Positions 1-11,145 of a DNA stretch of 64,000 bases are shown here, piece after piece. A program made the position numbers and the translations under genes. Numbering within the stretch: position 1 is the first letter of the stretch; each line of letters opens with the position of its first letter. The stretch comes from Anolis sagrei (lineage: Eukaryota; Chordata; Lepidosauria; Squamata; Anolidae), in contig NC_090022.1 in assembly GCF_037176765.1 (NCBI RefSeq), forward strand, positions 179,172,117 to 179,236,116, written 5' to 3'. The notes under the pieces were generated by a model. The model was given only the letters and a program-made list of their open reading frames with translations, searched no databases and was not told where the DNA came from.

Positions 1-525
1 GCCCGACCTATCTGTCCGAACGCATCGCCCCCTATGAACCAGTTAGGACATTAAGATCGTCCGGGGAGGCCCTGCTCTCGATCCTGCCAGCCTCACAAGC
101 ACGGCTGGTGGGGACGAGAGACAGGGCCTTCTCAGTGGTGGCCCCTCGGCTGTGGTACGCCCTTCCCGCAGACATTAGATCGGCCCCCTCCCTACTGGCA
201 TTCAGGAGGAGAGTGAAGACCTGGCTCTTTGAACAGGCGTTTAATTAAGCAGTGCAATTAATTGATTGATTATTGGAACATGGAATAATGGACAATGAGA
301 TCAGATTATGACTTTACTGAGGAGACGTGATGGATTAGTTATATTGATGTATTGATGTTATATTGATGTATTGTTGTATGGTTATATTGATGTAGTTGCC
401 ATGGCTACCGTTTTTAAATGCTAATGTTGTGCACTTTGTATACTGATTTGTTGTAAACCGCTCTGAGTCGCCTAAGGGCTGAGAAGAGCGGTATACAAAT
501 GAAGTAAATAAATAAATAAATAAAT
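1..525 (+). mobile_element. L2-clade LINE, 3' end
   Basis: Bases 1-245 read as the end of an L2-type reverse transcriptase ORF ([20 protein letters not shown], then DRAFSVVAPRLWYALP and KTWLFEQAF). This is the usual C-terminus of vertebrate L2 LINEs. A short 3' UTR follows, then the hallmark tail GTAAACCGCTCTGAGTCG with GCGGTATACAAAT and (AAATA)n at about 455-525. The 5' part is outside the window or truncated. Copies of the same family lie at 20.1-21.0, 54.88-55.33 and 59.7-60.5 kb. Confidence 0.85.
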
Positions 526-1623
526 ACGCTTGCCAAAGCCGGTGTACGTCCCTCTCCTGAGGCTGGCACCAAGGTGCTCCCTGCTTCAAGGGGCAGCCTG
601 GGGGCTCTGAGGCCATGGGTGCACTGGGTGACAGTGTGCTGTTCTCCCTATACGGCTGCCCTGTTGGCAGCTGCATCGCATGCCTTTCCTGGAGGCTGTG
701 CCGGCACCCCTCTTGGGGCCGGCAAGGAGTCCTCTCCCAGCAGTTGTGCCTCCAGGCAGTGGGAGAGAGCCCAGTAGACTTGTACATTTCACAGCTGAAG
801 TGATTGAAGGTACTGCAAATCCTATCATCTGTTGTACATCCTCCCTCAAATACATCCAGTATTTTCTGTTGATCATGGGAGTCCTCTTTTCCAAGTTTAA
901 AAAAGGGCTGAAAACCCCGGCTTATACATAAGAATATACGGTGCGTAATGTCAAACTGTATTATTTACAAAATGTAGATGTACCTTCAGCAGTTTGAGGA
1001 ATGGCTTGGGGAGCTGAGTATGTTTAACCTGAGAAGAGAAGATTGGGATATGATGGCTGTCTTTCATCCCTGATGACAGATCCCTTTCTAGGATGGCATT
1101 AAAGGTTCAGCCCTTGGAATTCTGTCCTTGCTTCAACTTAACCCCTTCCTGGGTTAACTATTTGGGCATTGGATGGATTATATATAGACTGGTGGCTCTG
1201 GAGTTGTGTTAAGTTCACTATATTTAGCATGATAACCCTAAGGCACCCTCTGAATAAATCTTGCAAAGAAAACACCATGATTGAGCTGCCTTGGCATTGG
1301 CACAAGTCAGAAATGGCTTGAAAGCAGACAACAACAAAAGAGGGAGAAGCCACATTCAGAGATACAGTCTTCACCTTTTGCAGACTCACTTACCTTGCTG
1401 CCTTTCTGCAGAATGAACAGATTATTTGAGATCCTATAGTTCTTCCCGCACTATATGATGCAATGGGACAGGCGATATCTTTCCTTACAATGTTCCATGG
1501 ATTGGCACTAAATTGATGTCCCTTGGGTGCAGGTGTTCCTTTCTTGATGTGCCAGGGAACCGGCAGGCAATGGCTGAGGAAGCGGCACTGGCCTTAGGAC
1601 CATCCTCTTGAGGAAGATTGTTC
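526..1623. other. Intergenic, no gene seen
   Basis: A GC-rich stretch at 540-780 opens short frames on both strands but has no recognisable domain. About 985-1060 resembles a CR1 fragment (GAATGGCTTGGGGAGCTG, then TATGTTTAACCTGAGAAGAG). I see nothing else I can name. Confidence 0.5.
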
Positions 1624-3280
1624 TGTTTTTTTTTTTGGTTTTTTTTCATATAAATTTATTTATTTGAATTTTCCGACACAAGTATAGTACCATCACATCC
1701 ACTCATTGTTAAAAATTGAGTTACTAAATTACATTCTGGAAACATATCACATACCATATAACACATATCACATTATAATTACCTAGTGCTCTTATCTGTC
1801 TCCCCTTCACCTTACCCTTGTGTCTTACGATTTTACACCCCTCCTCCCCCCTCCCCCGCCCTTCAGGGAACAGTAAATACCTTAATTCAGAACTTAATTT
1901 AATTGAACAATTGTATAAAGAGAATGGTTTAGCACCTTATATCTTTCATTTCCTTCCACTTTTTCTATCAGTCTTTCCCATTTCTGCATCCAAGTTTTCT
2001 TAAGTCGGCTTGTTGTGTATTTGCTTCTTTTTTCGTAGATGTACTCGTGGAGCATATATTCTGCTAAATACTCATACCATTTTTTAACCTCCCATTTTCT
2101 ATAATCTTTCCACCCCAACGCTACAGTTGCTTGGGCAGCTAATATCATGTATTTTATAATTTCCTCCCAGTCTTTGCAATTATCTTTTTTATTCAAAGCC
2201 AGTTTATATCCTATTATTTCTTCCATTTCATTCATTACCTTGCTATAGAACTCTTGTACTCTATCACATTCCCACCACATGTGGGAATAAGAGCCAAATT
2301 TCCCACATCCATGCCAACAAAGTTTTGTGGTGTTTTTTGTCATCTGGGCTATTTTAATTGAGGTTCTGTACCATCTAGTCAATAATTTCCTTTGCGTTTC
2401 TCTGATCTTTATATGCTTAAGACTTTTAATTAAGTCAATCCAATTTTCTATTTCTAAAACTTTATTATTTAAATCTTCTTTCCATATTTCTATCAAGGCT
2501 TGTTTCAAGTTATATTGTATTCCAATTAATTTCTTATAAATAAACCCCATCAGCCCTTTCTCCTTTTCTATTTTCCATTTTAGGATATGGTCTAGAGCTG
2601 TTTCAGGGCCTTCTTTTTTCTTGTCTTTAATGATCCTTTGTTTTATTCCATTCCAAAGAAGCCAATTACCTTGACCGCATTTACCCTTTATTATCTCCCA
2701 ATCCTTAATTGTCCCATCTGAGTTCAAGAGGTCTTTTATCAGATTCATTCCATTCTGTTTCAACTTTGTTATAACCTTACCAAATATCTGTTCTTTTCTA
2801 TTGTCTAGAAACCCTATTGGGAGTATATCTACCCTATTAATTTGTAGTTTGTTTTGCCATTTTTTCCAACATTCCAAAGATGAGATCAATGGTCCCCCTT
2901 TAGTTTCTGTTAAGATTTTTTTATCAACCCGTCCTTTTAAACATAAACAGTAGTTCCATCCATTTATTGCTTTTTCAATTCTAGCCCATCTTCTTGAGTC
3001 ATCAAAATCTAGTTCTATCAGTCTTATTAATTGGCAGGCGTCGAAATAATTCTGTAAATTAGGGGCACCCCATCCTCCATTCTCTTCTAAGGAATAAAAT
3101 ACTGATTTGGGAATACGATTTTTATTTGTTCCTTCTATCCAATTTTTAATCGAAGAATCCCATTTTTGAATAATTTTGATGGGGAGAGGAGGAACATTGT
3201 TCTGGATCAATGCCATTAAAGTAGTGAATTGGCTACAAGTCCCTGGGAAAAATATGCCAGCCAACCTCACAGTTTGGATA
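1624..3280 (-). mobile_element. 5'-truncated L1 LINE, ORF2 C-terminal part
   Basis: The minus strand is open for about 458 codons, ending at 1894. The product matches the region after the reverse transcriptase in vertebrate L1 ORF2: GGWGAPNLQNYFDAC is the block that aligns with GGxxxPDxxxYYxA of L1. A CX3CX7HX4C knuckle (CWHGCGKFGSYSHMWWEC) is the diagnostic L1 C-terminal motif. The reverse-transcriptase core and endonuclease are absent, so the copy is 5'-truncated. A 3' UTR of about 250 bp runs to the A-rich tail, seen on the plus strand as poly-T at 1627-1650. The long uninterrupted frame suggests a fairly recent insertion. It is not a host gene. Confidence 0.88.
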
Positions 3281-4120
3281 GCTTAAGGATTAATGCTCTG
3301 ACCCCAGAACTTTTCTTATAGTCAATGGAATGGTCTCTTGAAATAGAAAATCACCCAAAAAGAAGAAAATGATAAACAGCAATGGATGAAAGACTTTTTC
3401 TTGCTGGAGGCTGATGTCAATATGCACAAGATACCTTTCCATTCTGTGGCTACAAACTCCAGAATCCACACCATCCATGGTCCTGCTTTGCTCTTAGTCA
3501 GAGCTAAATGGTTTGAAACAACATGTGGAGCAGAGACAACTCCGAACAATGCTGATGTCCCATCTCCTCCCATCCTCTCCCTCTTTTTAACAAGAAATTA
3601 TTCTTATTTCTTGACTGCCTTGACTTTTAGAAGCCCCAGCAGGATACATCTATTCTTGTTGCATTGGTGATCTTGGTGGTTTTCCTGTAGTTGACTACTT
3701 GGCCACTGTGGGGCACAATGCTGGCTTCGATAGGTCTGGTCCAGAAAGACTATCTCTCCCATCCTTATCTCCTTCCTCAGATGGGGGCAATGGACTTTTA
3801 AAGGTGGCTGTTTTCATATCTAAAATCCCGAGGCCAGTAGGGAGACTTATGTTGACTACTTTTCGAGTGTCTCTCCTGCTTTATGGAGAACGGATTTCTA
3901 TTTTGAATTCATCCTGCAGAATGGGATCACTTGACCTGCCATGGCCATCACCTTTGAAATACTGGGATGTATAGTTTGGTGGTAGACATAGGCCTCATCT
4001 GCACTGTGATATAATCCAGTTTCGGATTCCAGGTATTCAGCTTTCAACTGGATTGTATGGCAGTGTAGATTCAGCCTTATGAGTTTCCTCCCAGAGAGTT
4101 CTTGTTTTGTACAAAAGTTC
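3281..4120. other. Intergenic, MITE fragment only
   Basis: There is no convincing coding segment. About 3985-4080 holds a degraded short palindromic element of the 'ATATAATCCAG ... GGCAGTGTAGA' family that recurs through the window. Confidence 0.45.
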
Positions 4121-4128
4121 CCTCGAGG

Positions 4129-5326
4129 CAGGCCCGTAGCCAGGATTTCGATTCGGGGGGGGGGGAGTTTTTTTCAGGGGGGATTTCAGGGGGGGCTGAG
4201 TTTGGGGGGGGGCTGAGCCTGAGTGAAAGAGGGTTTACCCTAGCAAACCTTTTGTATCATTACCCCAATACCCCCATGCATATGGGATATATTGAGTATG
4301 GTGATCAGATCATGATATGAATAAACATAACAGTCAGAGGCGGCCCTAGGTAATTTTTAACACTAAGCAAACAGTATTTTGGCGCCCCTCCCAACCAATC
4401 ATTGATATATATTTTCTGTTCGTCGTGGGAGTTCTGTGTGCCATATTTGGTTCAATTCCATCATTGATGGAGTTCAGAATGCTCTTTGATTGTAGGTGAA
4501 CTATAAAGCCCAGTAACTACACTTGCCGCACTTGCTCTCTTGCCTGGCCCGGAGGCGTGCCTGAAGACCCCAGCGTGTGCACCAAAGGTCACCTCTTCTC
4601 CTGACTTTCTCCTCAGCCATTGGGACCAAGAGAGAGAGAGAGAGAGAGGTGGAGATGCCCACATTTCCTGAAGGTAGGCGCAAAAACAAAGGAGGGAGCG
4701 GAAGTGGGAGATACCTCCAGCCGGAGGGGCTCTCCCTCTCTCTCTCTTGGTCCCAATGGCTGAAGAGAAAGTCAGGAGAAGAGGTGACTTTTGGTGCGCA
4801 CGCTGGGGTCTACAGACACGCCTCCGGACCTGAAGTGGGCCAGGTGATGCGGCTCTGCCCCTTGGCCCACCCGCGGATTGGGGAGAGGAGAGGAGGCGGA
4901 TGGAGCACTGGGGGATCGGAAAAGGGAGCCGGTCATGGGGAAGGGATCGAACGCGGAGAATGATTGAGTGCCGGCTCTGCTCGTGCATCCGGTGGCTGGG
5001 TGGAGCAGGAACAAGAGGGGCTAGGGGAGGCTCAAGGGCCCGGCCCCTTTGGGAAGAGGATTGCCCGGCAGCGAGGGAAGAAAGCCAAGGCTCCCCCTGG
5101 ACTGCTAAGGCTGTTGTGAGCTGAGGGGGCGCTCCTCAAGTAGTGGTCGAGGGGCATTTACAGAGGCACCTCTGCGCCCCTGGCAAAAAAAAGTGTTCTG
5201 TGACTGCTTACTTTGCTTAATGGATGAGCCGCCCCTGATAACAGTTTAAATAATGCACCAGTAAGGCCTTTTCGCGAATCACCATGAGAATTTCGGGCTG
5301 CTCCCCCCTCCCCAGCTACATGCCTG
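4129..5326. mobile_element. Non-autonomous hAT-like element (outer)
   Basis: Imperfect terminal inverted repeats are CAGGCCCGTAGCC on the left and GGCTACATGCCTG-like (here AGCTACATGCCTG) on the right. They are flanked by a perfect 8-bp target duplication CCTCGAGG at 4121-4128 and 5327-5334. Eight-bp duplications are typical of hAT transposons. The interior has G-runs and no transposase. A second element is inserted at 4335-5237. A relative lies at 48663-49233. Confidence 0.85.
4335..5237. mobile_element. Non-autonomous hAT-like element (inner, nested)
   Basis: The termini CAGAGGCGGCCC and GAGCCGCCCCTG form inverted repeats. They are flanked by a perfect 8-bp duplication ATAACAGT at 4327-4334 and 5238-5245. 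The 903-bp body is GC-rich and contains a large internal inverted repeat (arms about 4541-4645 and 4737-4845, loop about 90 bp). The open frames over this body on both strands come from GC richness and the inverted repeat and show no transposase motif. Confidence 0.88.
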
Positions 5327-5334
5327 CCTCGAGG

Positions 5335-6264
5335 ATTCTCTGATGGAGAAGTCAGTCCTCTGACAAACTACAAATCCAATGATTCCTTGGAAGGATTCCA
5401 TGGCAAGTTTTTTTATCCAGCGTAGATACCCTTTGCTTCTCCATTCAAAGCAATTGCTCAAACCAAAAACTGTTTAAGATGATCTTAGTTGCTCAATGCA
5501 GATGAGGAACTTCAGTTGTCTTTAGGTTCTCAGTTTGCGCTTATAAGATGGGTCACAGAAAAGGCAGCAACAGGACACTTGCACACAATTTGCTTTCTAT
5601 GGAGAGCAATGTTGTGTTTCTAATTAAGGGTACATCTACACTGTAGAATTAATGCAGTTTGGAACCACTTAAACTGCCATGGCTCAATGCTGTGGAAGTA
5701 TGGCAGTTGTAACTAGCTTGGTGAAGCAACAGTAGAGAAGGCTAAAGAACTTGTAGAACTATAACACACGTGATTCTATAGCATTGAGTCATGAAAGTTA
5801 AAGTGGTGTCAAAATGCACTAAGTCTATGCTGGAGATGCACTCTTAAGTTGCAGTAACTATTCCTCCGATACACAAAACCTCCCCCAAAAGGAAGGAATT
5901 GCAGTTCCTGCTTCAACCTTTGAAAATGTGGTTGGAAATGACCCTGGACAATGTACTATATGATAACTTTACCCTGTTTGTAAGGGCCACACTGATGGGT
6001 GTGTGTGTGGAGATGTATAGGGTCTCTGTATGTACAGCAGATGTTGGAGAAGTAACACAGAAATTTGGTGTCTGCTTTTGGATGGCTCAGGAAATCTGAC
6101 AAGATGAGATGGCCTCAGTGTCTCTTGTCATGCTCCATTCTCTGGCTCAAAACCAGAATATAGTACAAACCACTGCAATTTCACTTACCACATCCAACAA
6201 GAATTTTCTAGGATCTCACGATTCACAAGGAAAAGCTGCACATGCAGCAACAGCCAGTGGAAGG
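5335..6264. other. Intergenic with a decayed MITE
   Basis: About 5627-5850 is a palindromic MITE remnant starting CATCTACACTGTAGAATTAA and ending in a complementary ATGCTGGAGATGCAC region. No gene is seen in the remainder. Confidence 0.45.
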
Positions 6265-6790
6265 GGCCAAGCACACTATTCAATTTATCCAATTCTGAGC
6301 ACCACAATTCAAGAGAGATATTGAGAAGCTGGAATGTGTCCAGAGGAGGGTGACTAAAATGATCAAGGGTCTGGAGAACAAGCCCTATGAGGAGTGGCTT
6401 AAGGAGCTGGCCATGTTTAGCCTGAAGAAGAGAAGGATGAGAGGAGATATGATAACCATGTATAAATATGTGAGAGGAAGCCACAGGGAGGAGGGAGCAA
6501 GCTTGTTTTCTGCTTCCCTGGAGACTAGGACGCGGAACAATGGCTTCAAACTACAAGAAAGGAGATTCCATCTGAACATGAGGAAGAACTTCCTGACTGT
6601 GAGAGCCGTTCAGCAGTGGAACTCTCTGCCCCGGAGTGTGGTGGAAGCTCCTTCTTTGGAGGTTTTTTAACAGAAGCTGGATGGCCATCTGTCAGGGGTG
6701 ATTTGAATGCAATATTCCTGCTTCTTGGCAGGGGGTTGGACTGGATGGTCCATGAGGTCTCTTCCAACTCTTTGATTCTATTATTCACTT
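6265..6790 (+). mobile_element. CR1 LINE, 3' end
   Basis: It reads as the end of CR1 ORF2 (EEWLKELAMFSLKKRRMRGD, then FHLNMRKNFLTVRAVQQWNS), followed by the short CR1 3' UTR that ends in TTCCAACTCTTTGATTCTAT. It is 5'-truncated. The ORF2 frame is open through most of the piece. Confidence 0.88.
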
Positions 6791-7374
6791 CTGGAAATAG
6801 CTGCTTCGATAGCCACATTTCCCCAAAAACCTGCATTTGCTGGCTAGCAATCAATGCCCTACTGGACACTGGTGGAGTTCCCCCATTAAACTTAACCTGG
6901 GGATCAACCCAAAAAGTCAACTTGTTTGTCTCAAATGTGAAGCAGCATTGGGTGTGTATATGCCATGGCAAATCAGTGCCCGTTGGGTTGGGCAAAAGGG
7001 GGCAGTTGGTATTGTGTAGGCAAGCAAGAAGTCTCATTCAGGGAGACATTGAATACTTCTTTGCACGATACAAGGAGATGATATTTAAACAGATGCAACC
7101 TGTTCTTCCTCCAGCAGAAGTTACTACAATTTCTGAATCCTGCTTTAATTCCAGTTTAGGAATTCTGACATGGAATGAGTTCCACCGAAGAGGAGAGCAA
7201 ATGTTGCCCGTTCTGAACTGATGATTTGAGAGCAGTAAAACAAATCAAAGAAAAAAAAAGGAAAAAATAGATAGAGCAGTTTATATGGTTATGATTTTTA
7301 TTCATTCTGCATCATCTAGTTGCCAAGATCAATTTGGCAAATTTTAAATGTAATACGATTAAAAACATTCCTAA
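6791..7374. other. Intergenic, nothing recognised
   Basis: A weak frame continues from the CR1 but has no codon bias or motif that I trust. A short A-rich run lies at 7248-7270. Confidence 0.4.
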
Positions 7375-7560
7375 CCGGTGGCCGCTGCCAGATGCCCAGA
7401 GGAAGGCAAAAAACCTCCAGGGTCCTGGGCCAATTGGCCCTGGAGGAAAATTCCTTCCCGACCCCAAAAGTGGCAGTCAGTGCTACCCAGGGCATGTCGG
7501 CAAGGGCCACAGACCTCCACCCCATTGGCTCAGAGAAGAAGTCCTGGCACCCATTTGTGC
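7375..7560 (+). repeat. Amniote-wide interspersed repeat fragment
   Basis: The segment CTGCCAGATGCCCAGAGGAA followed by AATTCCTTCCCGACCCCAAA recurs, from memory, in lizard, turtle and bird genomes as part of an old retroelement. The family cannot be fixed from sequence alone. Overlapping open frames here are not credible genes. Confidence 0.4.
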
Positions 7561-7784
7561 CCTAAGAATTGGCTTCCACCCTCTTCCGACAAGAAAGTTG
7601 ACCCAGATCTTCATATGATTCCTTTTCAGAGGAACTAGATTATGGCCAGATCCAACACTCTTCTTCTCTTCCTTGAAACTCTTACTTCTGGACAAGTGCT
7701 ACTTTCTTTCCTCGTTTTCACATTGAGTCTTCAATGAGGAATTCTTTTCTCCCATCATTCAGATACCCACCACAAGGTATCTGC

Positions 7785-7850
7785 AAATAATCATAATCAT
7801 CACCATCATCATCATCACCAGCAACATCATTTTCATTTTCATTGTAATCA
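7785..7850. repeat. ATC/CAT-rich microsatellite
   Basis: Runs of CATCATCAT and TCATTTTCATT units. A methionine-rich open frame on the minus strand is a by-product. Confidence 0.7.
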
Positions 7851-8189
7851 TCATAATCCTTTCTATTACTTTAAGAAATTGAAATTCAATACATTCACAT
7901 GTCAATATAAATGCACCTCTGCATGACAGGATGGCTAAAGAGGACTTTTCCAGAGATAGATATATCCATATGTTTGGCGGAAAGAAGAAATGACAACTAA
8001 TGCAAATTGAGGAGTTTTCTGTAAGAATAAAGAGATGTGGCAGGAAATAATAAATACATATCTCCACATGTATAGCAGGAAGAAGAAAAGAGCAATAATG
8101 AAAATCGGGAAGATCACTCGCATAAAACTACACAAGAAACGGCTACTCTTAAGCTGTGGGTGAGTCGGCCTAACAAAAGAAACTGGAAC

Positions 8190-9310
8190 CCAAAGTCACC
8201 AGCCATGGCTCTGGTTGGGAGACACAAACCAGTCCTGAATGTCGATCAAGAAAGAGCCTTCTAGTTTGGAAATGCCAGCGAAACGAGATGCTTCCAGCCA
8301 TTGGTCTCTTGGTGTCCTCCTCCTACTCGTGTTCATCTCTTGTTAGTAGGAATCAATTGTAAACCATAGATATATCGGTAGGAGAAATTTCCTTCGCACG
8401 TCAATAAGAAAGAATTGTTTTTCATAAACATAAAAAGATGTGGCAGAAAATCAGTCTTGCTGGGATGCGTCCTTGCCTACCTAGATGATGGCACAGATTC
8501 ACCATTAATACCGTTGAGCTCTTGAAGATGGATGACCAGCCATGGCTCTGGTTGGGAGCCACAAACCAGTCTTGAATGTCGATCGAGAAAGAGCCTTCTA
8601 GTTTGGAAATGCCGGCGAAACAAGATGCTTCCAGCCATTGGTCTCTTGGTGTCCTCCTCCTACTCGTGTTCATCTCTTGTTAGTAGAAATCAATTGTAAA
8701 CCATAGATATATCGGTAGGAAAAAATTTCCTTCAGGTTCGGGCATATTCTGAGACATCACTGGAACCACTCACCTCCCTAACTTTCACTTCCACATTCCA
8801 CTATCGTCTTATGTTCCAGTGAAAAAATGCAAAGTTCTGACTTCAAGTCCTCTTCCCATTCACTCGGAGGGATCTGATGTGCTACAAGGGGGGAAAGCAT
8901 TATGCATCATTGATAAGTGTCCAAAAAGAGGAAGTTTGGTCTGCAAATGTCTTCAAGAACTCTTAGAGCCAAAACATGTGTCTCACCATGCATTGTAGGA
9001 TCGGATGCAGTGCTCGCTAGTCCCAGGTATCCTCAATATGGACATTATCCAACGTCTTCCAATGGAGTCTGTTGATCAGATTAAACCTAGAAGAAGCTGT
9101 TTGGTCTCACAATGACAAAGAGAGTATGCACTTACCTGGTGTTTGGAAAAAAACGTCCTGGAGATCTTTTACTTGGTGAGTGTTATGCGTTACAGAATCA
9201 CTTACCTGCAAATCCTTGACATACCTGGTAAAATCCCTTACCTGGTGGTTGCAAATTATTCCTTGAAAATGCCTTACCTGGTGGTTGCAAATCATTCCTT
9301 CAGATTATAT
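8190..9310 (-). pseudogene. Cassette A, unidentified exon-like modules
   Basis: From 5' to 3' on the minus strand. A short-repeat module at about 9310-9136 ends at donor CACCAG|GTAAGTGC. A module at 9086-8987 lies between acceptor CTTCTTCTAG and donor GCATG|GTGAGAC; its frame FNLINRLHWKTLDNVHIEDT meets a stop. A module at 8881-8774 lies between CCCCCTTGTAG and GGGAG|GTGAGTGG. Two copies of the KLEGSF module sit at about 8690-8523 and 8340-8196; the first reaches a donor-like CATCTAG|GTAGGC. The doubled last module is unique to this cassette. The function is unknown, and I cannot tell whether it is transcribed. Confidence 0.5.
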
Positions 9311-9619
9311 GCTTGGTGCACAGACTCTTGGACGTCGACCAGCCAGTGGGTCACACGATTATTATTCCCAGCAGGAGGATTTCGAAATCGAATTCATTCA
9401 TGATACATATAGAGAGGAAGACTTTTCCTTCCTCATATGTATATATTTTAAAGAGAAATCAATGAATAGAATCACACATCGATATATTCGCATATCAATG
9501 TGAAAGCACCTCCTCAAGACAGGAGGGGAAAAGAAGACCTTGTCAGAATCACGTCCATCCACATGTTGGATGGGAAGAAGAAAAGAGCGATCATGCGAAT
9601 TGGGAAGAGTTTAAACATA

Positions 9620-10835
9620 TGCAGATCATCGGAAATGAATATATTTGCGCGTCAATATAAACACATCTCCACATGACAGGATAGCTAAGGAGGACTTTAC
9701 CAGACATACATATCTCGGTATGTATGGCAGGAAGAAGGAAAGTGCAATCAAGCAAATCGGGAAGAGTTTCTCATCATCGAGACAAAATGGATAAGGAAAA
9801 CGGTCTCCCCACGCTTTTCGTTGATCAGTATAAATACACCTCCATAAGACAGGATGGCTAAAGAGGATGTATCTAGAAATACGTATATCCACATGTAGGA
9901 CAGGAAGAAGGAAAGAGCAATAATGCAAAGGGTGAATTGTTTTCCATAAACATAAAAAGATGTGGCAGGAAATCAGTCTTGCTGGGATGCGTCCTTGCCT
10001 ACCTAGATGATGGCACAGATTCACCATTAATACCGTTGAGCTCTTGAAGATGGCGGACCAGCCATGGCTCTGGTTGGGAGCCACAAACCAGTCTTGAATG
10101 TCGATCGAGAAAGAGCCTTCTAGTTTGAAAATGTCGGCAAAACAAGATGCTTCCAGCCATTGGTCTCTTGGTGTCCTCCTTCTCCTACTCGTCTTCTTCT
10201 CTTCTTAGGAGAAGTCAATCGTAAACCATAGATATATCGGTAGGAGAAATTTCCTTCGGGTTCGGGCATATCCTGAGACATCACTGGAACCATTCACCTC
10301 CCTAACTTTCACTTCCGCATTCCACTGTCGTCTTATGTTCCAGTGAAAAAATGCAAAGTTCTGACTTCAAGTCCTCTTCCCATTCACTCGGAGGGATCTG
10401 ATATGCTACAAGGGGGAAAAGCATTATGCATCATTGATAAGTGTCCAAAAAGAGGAAGTTGGGTCTGCAAATGTCTTCAAGAACTTTTACAGCCAAAACA
10501 TGTGTCTCACCTTGTATTGTAGGATCGGATGCTGTGCTCAGATAGTCCCAGGTATCCTCAATATGGACATTATCCAACGTCTTCCAATGGAGTCTGTTGA
10601 TCAGATTAAACCTAGAAGAAGCTGTTTGGTCTCACAATGACAAAGAGAGTATGCACTTACCTGGTGTTTGGAAAAAAACTTCCTGGCGATCTTTTACTTG
10701 GTGAGTGTTATGCGTTACAGAATCACTTACCTCCAAATCCTTGACATACCTGGTAAAATCCCTTACCTGGTGGTTGCAAATTATTCCTTGAAAATGCCTT
10801 ACCTGGTGGTTGCAAATCGTTCCTTCAGATTATAG
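9620..10835 (-). pseudogene. Cassette B, unidentified exon-like modules
   Basis: The module order is the same as in cassette A: short-repeat module ending at donor 10661, exon-like modules at 10611-10511 and 10405-10298, and the KLEGSF module near 10210-10050. Below it, a frame of about 150 codons stays open into the spacer (to about 9629). Its translation contains repeated hydrophobic blocks such as CSFLLPVLHVDIRIS and LIALSFFLPYIPRYVCL. An almost identical frame exists in cassette C. Confidence 0.5.
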
Positions 10836-11145
10836 CTTGATGCACAGACTCTTGGACGTCGACCAGCCAGTGGGTCACACGATTATTCCCAGAAGGAGGA
10901 TTTCGAATTCGAATTCATTCATGATACATATAGAGAGGAAGACTTTTCCTTTTTCATATGTATATATTTTAAAGAGAAATCAATGAATAGAATCACACAT
11001 CGATATATTCGCATATCAATGTGAAAGCACCTCCTCAAGACAGGAGGGGAAAAGAGGACCTTGTCAGAATCACGTCCATCCACATGTAGGACGGGAAGAA
11101 GAAAAGAGCGATCATGCGAATTGGGAAGAGTTCCACATATGTAGA

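Noticed and set aside
4461-5124. Several 75-175 codon frames in a GC-rich block
   Set aside because: The block is the body of a non-autonomous hAT element with an inverted repeat; no transposase or host motif.
6615-7221. A ~200-codon plus-strand frame
   Set aside because: It starts inside the CR1 3' UTR and runs into unique sequence without codon bias, domain or exon signals.
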